From: Telmatactis stephensoni
Lineage: Eukaryota > Cnidaria > Anthozoa > Actiniaria > Isophelliidae
Assembly: GCA_029948255.1 (NCBI GenBank)
Contig: JALIZF010001866.1
Coordinates: forward strand, 909,501 to 973,500
Direction: 5' to 3'
DNA: 64,000 nucleotides
Shown: positions 59,740 through 64,000 of the stretch, in pieces
Position numbering within the stretch: the first letter of the stretch is position 1
How the letters are laid out: each line of letters opens with the position of its first letter
The notes under the pieces: model-generated
What the model was told of the DNA's origin: nothing
Seen by the model: only the letters and a program-made list of their open reading frames with translations
Database searches by the model: none
Program-made: the position numbers and the translations under genes

Positions 59740-61751
59740 AAAACGTCACCAATACCAAGGGGAACACCAAAAGCAAAGTTGTAGAGCCCAGTAAAGTAGT
59801 TATATTACCTGATGTAGCAATACAAGGCACAGATACTCAAAATATGCAGATTAAAGAACTGAAAAGCAAGGGCACCCATGGGGTATGGCTGGCTGTACAT
59901 ATTCCTGACAACGCTACAGTTCCCAGACCTGTCAGGATATTATCCACCAAAAAAGCAGCTGAGGACTTGGAGAAAGTGGTGGGACCCAACAGTGAGACCA
60001 TGTTTAAAGAACTGCAAACTATAATAGGAGTTGATGCCAATACATTAAGAAATATGCTCAGAGCAGGACAAATTGATCGCTTCCGACAAAGAAAAAGGAA
60101 AAAGCCTTATGATGATGAAGATGATGAAGACGACGAAGACGACGACATGGAGAACGACGACGAAGAAGATGAAGAAGACGATGACAATTACAGTGGAGAA
60201 GATGATGAAGATTGCAATGATGATGAAGAGGACGACGACGAAGAAGAGGAGGACGAAGATGAAGAGGAAGATGAAAGGACACTGGTAGACGAAAAGGAAG
60301 AAAACACGATGAAGGCAGTGGTGGGAAAAAGTGTAAAGGAAAAAAGGGAAATCCCAAAGTACTACCATGGATAATGAATGATGGAAGTGGAGGAAAGACT
60401 ACAAACAAAAATGAAAGTCGGGTCCTTCAACCCAATGGATACAAAAAACCCTTGGCTGAACTCTTCAATAAAGTACGTATGAAGTTTAAGAATAAAAAGG
60501 TATGCAGTCATGCCACTCATCCCTTAGTCCAAGAACTCTGCAAAGAAATGTCGAAACATAAAAACCGGTACAGTCCCAACCATCCACGACGACATCATCT
60601 ACGATACGGTCACCTTAAGTACTACAGACATCTCAAAAAGCTGATGAGAAAATTCTTGGACAGGCACAATGGAAAACAAGCACGTCGAGTCTTGGAATAC
60701 ATGAACCTCCTTCTATCAGACCAACTTCGTCTCTCATCAGATGGTGTTGTCCATTTGTACCCTAACCGTGGGAAACCAAACAGCTATCGTGATGGTTTCA
60801 AAGCCCTTCTCAACGACGAGGTAAAAAATTCAGCAAAAACGCCGGAAGAAGCAGCTGCAAACTTCTTGGGTTTGCCTTTGATGGATCAACCACTCATGGA
60901 CGACAGTTCGTATAATGGTCACGTGATAAGGGTGCCTGTTCAAGCCTCGGCACGTGGAATGAAAGGTTCTCGTAACTATGGCATTATGTCTCCTATGCAA
61001 GCTAATGTATTAAATAATCAAGTTCATACAAAACTTGGCAACCTTCATACAGCGCCAGGAGGTAGAGACATTAAAACAGGAACTAGGTAAATATGAACTT
61101 ATCTTTATCGCTTTCGCTAACTTGACCATCAGCAGGTCGTGGAATAATCTCGATGGGCCGTTTATAAGAAGGGGACCGTCCCTAACCTCCTAGCTATCCA
61201 ACGTTACGTTCATTTCATTCCACCTTGATGGCTATCAACAAGGTGGGCCTCTTCTACACAGAGAATGGGCCCTAGAAAATGGTCTAAGGACGTTACTAAT
61301 GAAGATTTGATACATTTTAGGGCGAACAAACGACGAACTCCTGGAACAACAAAAAGAAGCCGCGCGTGATAGAGCCATCGTCAATAAATACCTTTTTAAC
61401 GTCCAGTCATTGGGAGCGAGACGACCAATCATAAATTGGGCTGGAATGCAGAAGGACGCGGCTGCGAGAGTTAATGATCAGCGGGTATCTGTTGTAAACC
61501 AGGACCAGATCACTCTCCATCAGGCTCGAATTCCTTATAAGAATAACGTAGATATACCTTCTCTTGGTGGCTACGTAGATGGTCGGTTTAAAGGTTTCAC
61601 GAGAAGAAATCAAATAGAAAACCGAAGACAGAAATTGCCAAATCTTAAAACTCGTCGCTCTTTCTCAATACAGAGGGAAAATAATAAAATGGGTATTCGC
61701 AAAAAGACTGCAAAATCGAAACTCTGGAAAGCGATTTATCGAGAAAACTAG
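59740..61751 (+). CDS. Highly acidic then basic, probably secreted protein of unknown function; 5' exon not found, one frame shift
   Basis: Not recognised. The first clear exon starts at acceptor TTCAAG|59740 in phase 1 (NVTNTKGNTKSKVVEPSK). It continues through KGTHGVWLAVHIPDNATVPR to a long Asp/Glu tract (about 60105-60290) and a stop at 60372-60374. A coding-looking frame overlaps it and continues from about 60275 to 61061 (WIMNDGSGGKTTNKNE, HLRYGHLKYYRHLKKLMRK, RRVLEYMNLLLSDQLRLSSD), so the frame changes between 60275 and 60374. A 65-nt intron at 60333-60397 would restore frame but has a poor acceptor. The donor GGAG|GTAGAG after 61061 joins exon 61321-61751 in phase 1, giving a basic C terminus (RRQKLPNLKTRR) ending at 61751. 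AATAAA lies at 61929-61934. The split-phase pattern and charge match the other four genes. Confidence 0.65.
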
Positions 61752-62668
61752 AATCAAGTTTGATACATTTGATACATTTTATATTACAAGATCGGTAGAA
61801 ATGCGTCATAGCAAGATATTACAAGAGATTACGGATTATGGAAGTCACGAAATCGTCACGCGTGACCTGTCGCGTTCACGAAGCGTATCGATTGCTCTTT
61901 GTTGCGTTCAATCACGAAAAGAAATACAAATAAAGGACGCAACATTTTATAGGTAATAAATGTAAACGTTAAAAAAGAGCCACTTTATTAGTTATTATTT
62001 TGTTTGTTCTTCAATTTGTGATTTTTGTACAAATAAACCTCACAGCTGTTGGTTGTTAAGAGAACAAATTTGCATATTGTTGAGAGCGTTTGATAACAAT
62101 ATAAATAAGGTAGTCTATAGGTAACTGTGTTAACGATTATTTTTCATTCTGAATTGAATTATGGTAATAATTAATTCAGATATTAAAAAGCTTTCATTAT
62201 ATTTCTTGATATTCACAATCAGCCTTTTGCGCTTTTGTTTGGCATACATAACAGTAAAATGTTTAGCTACTTAACGTTTAGCCAGTCGTTGAGTACATAT
62301 TTCAAAGTTTAATCAGCATTTTTCCCTATTGATTTCTATTTCCACTCTCAATAACAGCCACATGTTTTTCATTAGTTATCACCAATCAAGCCCCCATGGT
62401 TTAATATTCTTTGCCTTTCTATTGTTGATAATTATGAACGGCACCACTTCACCTGTCAAGACATAAACGACGCATGCGTAGCCATCAATCAATCTGATCA
62501 AAAAGCGACGCCTGTGTGATTTAAAACGAGTCAACACAGGTAAAGGTCACGAATGTGAACGCTTTGGGAACGTTGATCTCTCGATTACTGAACGGTTAAT
62601 CAAGGTGCTGGGAAAGTGGCTAACATCATTGTATCAAAAGACGAAAAGTAATTACTTGCATTGGTATC
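61752..62668. other. Intergenic region
   Basis: 0.9 kb between the acidic protein gene and the RING gene, both plus strand. It contains AATAAA at 61929-61934. Nothing else identifiable. Confidence 0.6.
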
Positions 62669-63595
62669 ATGGGTTATAACGTACAGCAGTTCATAGAGGA
62701 CCTAGACCCGAATCTACTGTGTGGGATTTGTGCGGGAGTTTTAGAGAAGGCTGTCACAACACCCTGTGGACATTCCTATTGTGAATTATGTTTAGAAACG
62801 TGGTTGCAAGGGAGAATTGCTAGCAAAGGGGCGTCTTGTGCTTCATGCCCTGCTTGTCGAACAGATCTGTTCATGACCGATCATGTGCCTGTCTTAGCAC
62901 TCAGAGGAATTATTGACGGATTAATTGTTCAATGTCCAAATTCTGACAGTGGCTGTAAGATGGTGATTAGGTTGGACAATATCAATACCCATTTAAAGAT
63001 CTGTAAGTACGAACTCGTACAATGTTTTGGTTGCGTCAAAGAAATTCAACGATCACAATTAGCTGAACATCACGCGAGCTGTGTCATGGCTAAGAGATTT
63101 TCGTGTGTTGTTTTGAACTCAGAGGAGCTCAGCCAGAACGCGACCGTCGAAGAATTAACTCGACAGCTTGCTATAGTCGAATCTGATTTGCGTAAAACTA
63201 AAGACTCTTTAAATCTATCACAAGGAAATGTCAAGAAACTGGAGCGTGAACTTCGTGAAATGAGACATCGTATGGATCTTCATTCAGTAGAAGAAGATGA
63301 AATTGACTCAGACTTTGATCCCGAGTACAACTATGGTTACTCCCCTCAAAGTATAGCTCAACTTTCAAATCTAATGTCACGATCTCTCCACGCTAAGCCG
63401 TACTACGTGGATAGAGGATTTACTTTCGCAGCGATTAAGCGTTGTTTTGATTTTTATCACAATTTCCCCGGCTATTCACAAGACGTCCACATGATGTTAG
63501 CCACGGCCTACGCAAGTAATTGGTTTACTGAAAGTCAAAGACGGAGCTTCGAGATTTGGCTCGAAAAAATAGCGCGAGAGAGATATATTAGATAG
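62669..63595 (+). CDS. RING-HC plus TRAF-type zinc finger E3 ubiquitin ligase, NRDP1/PDZRN-like, 308 aa, single exon
   Basis: Probable RING E3 ligase. The start MGYNVQQFIEDLDPNLLCGI matches the conserved N terminus of RNF41 (NRDP1) and PDZRN proteins. RING ligands: Cys18, Cys21, Cys33, His35, Cys38, Cys41, then Cys60 and Cys63 (CPAC), with an extended, Ser/Cys-containing segment (residues 42-59) before the last pair. A TRAF-type zinc-finger region follows (about 90-145: CPNSDSGCKMVIRLDNINTH, then ICKYELVQCFGC). Next come a coiled coil (about 160-205) and a C-terminal domain (YYVDRGFTFAAIKRCFDFY...) that may correspond to the NRDP1 substrate-binding region, though similarity is weak. There is no PDZ domain, so it is not a full PDZRN. 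Intronless, unlike most conserved genes here. Poly(A) signals at 63601-63606 and 63654-63659. Confidence 0.85.
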   Translation: MGYNVQQFIEDLDPNLLCGICAGVLEKAVTTPCGHSYCELCLETWLQGRIASKGASCASCPACRTDLFMTDHVPVLALRGIIDGLIVQCPNSDSGCKMVIRLDNINTHLKICKYELVQCFGCVKEIQRSQLAEHHASCVMAKRFSCVVLNSEELSQNATVEELTRQLAIVESDLRKTKDSLNLSQGNVKKLERELREMRHRMDLHSVEEDEIDSDFDPEYNYGYSPQSIAQLSNLMSRSLHAKPYYVDRGFTFAAIKRCFDFYHNFPGYSQDVHMMLATAYASNWFTESQRRSFEIWLEKIARERYIR

Positions 63596-64000
63596 AAAAA
63601 AATAAATCACAATTTTACAAGCTAAGATTGGCACTTTGATAGATGCATTTCCAAATAAAGGCCTTAATTATTTCCACAAATATTGCCTTCTTTAATCCAT
63701 AGAAAACCGGTATGTTAAAAATATAAACGTCGCAAGCTTTTGTACATCATTAAAAATTGAATGTTTTTTCACGTGTGCAACAAGTGTTTTTTGTTCTGTT
63801 GTTGAAGACACAGCGGGTTGTCCCTCTTGTGTTTGCATGAAATCCATAAGATACAACCTTTATTCGTGGCATCGACACTGGTGCCCAAGTGTAGTGAAGC
63901 CTAGCAATTAATTGATGGCGATGTTGTTCGCAAAAATTCCTATCCTTTTAACACTTATTCATAAAAGCCATAGAATTTTTAATTTCTTGTGGGTAGTTGT
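63596..64000. other. Downstream flank to window end
   Basis: Holds the 3' UTR of the RING gene with AATAAA at 63601 and 63654. No further gene is visible. Confidence 0.6.

Noticed and set aside
60045..60408. Minus-strand hydrophobic and His/Leu-rich ORFs
   Set aside because: Reverse complement of the Asp/Glu codon tract in the plus-strand gene.

Overview
The window is a piece of an animal nuclear genome, AT-rich and intron-rich, with standard GT-AG introns and many short inverted-repeat transposons inside introns. The gene set (a PDE11-like phosphodiesterase, a full SH2-C1-RhoGAP chimaerin, a SmgGDS/RAP1GDS1 armadillo protein, a single-exon class A GPCR, an NRDP1/PDZRN-type RING protein) together with low-complexity secreted proteins I cannot place fits an early-branching metazoan, most likely an anthozoan cnidarian. 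The organism is an inference; no sequence here names it.

Layout. 1-8.1 kb: 5' part of a PDE11A-like gene on the minus strand, four exons, running off the left edge before the catalytic domain. 10.4-24.0 kb: a complete 16-exon chimaerin gene (480 aa) on the plus strand, whose introns hold two Harbinger-type MITEs, a 920-bp element containing an 89-bp palindrome, two 17-bp minisatellites, two copies of a GCGCGC-ended MITE and a 278-bp foldback. 24.0-28.5 kb: intergenic, with two MITE-like elements and a long TTTA microsatellite. 28.5-32.2 kb: two single-exon plus-strand genes, an orphan GPCR and a two-pass membrane protein with a PPxY motif. 32.2-36.3 kb: repeat-rich intergenic DNA with a degenerate 65-70 bp repeat array interrupted by a pogo/mariner-like MITE, and one minus-strand ORF. 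36.3-45.0 kb: a complete 16-exon RAP1GDS1 gene (631 aa), with a perfect 121-bp palindrome in intron 4.

45.9-61.8 kb is the most unusual part: five consecutive genes (two minus, then three plus) that I do not recognise. Four show a short first exon coding for a signal peptide and ending in a phase-1 intron, followed by long exons of Lys/Arg/His-rich, Met-rich or strongly acidic low-complexity sequence. They look like a lineage-restricted cluster of secreted, highly charged proteins. Two of them (50.4-53.3 and 59.7-61.8 kb) change reading frame inside otherwise coding-looking sequence: four successive +1 shifts in one and one shift in the other. 62.7-63.6 kb: a single-exon RING/TRAF-type E3 ligase.

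The conserved genes belong to cyclic-nucleotide and small-GTPase signalling (PDE11, Rac-GAP chimaerin, SmgGDS) but nothing in the sequence shows they are co-regulated. Exon boundaries were set by hand from splice consensus, phase and family similarity; all reported introns of the two complete conserved genes keep frame.
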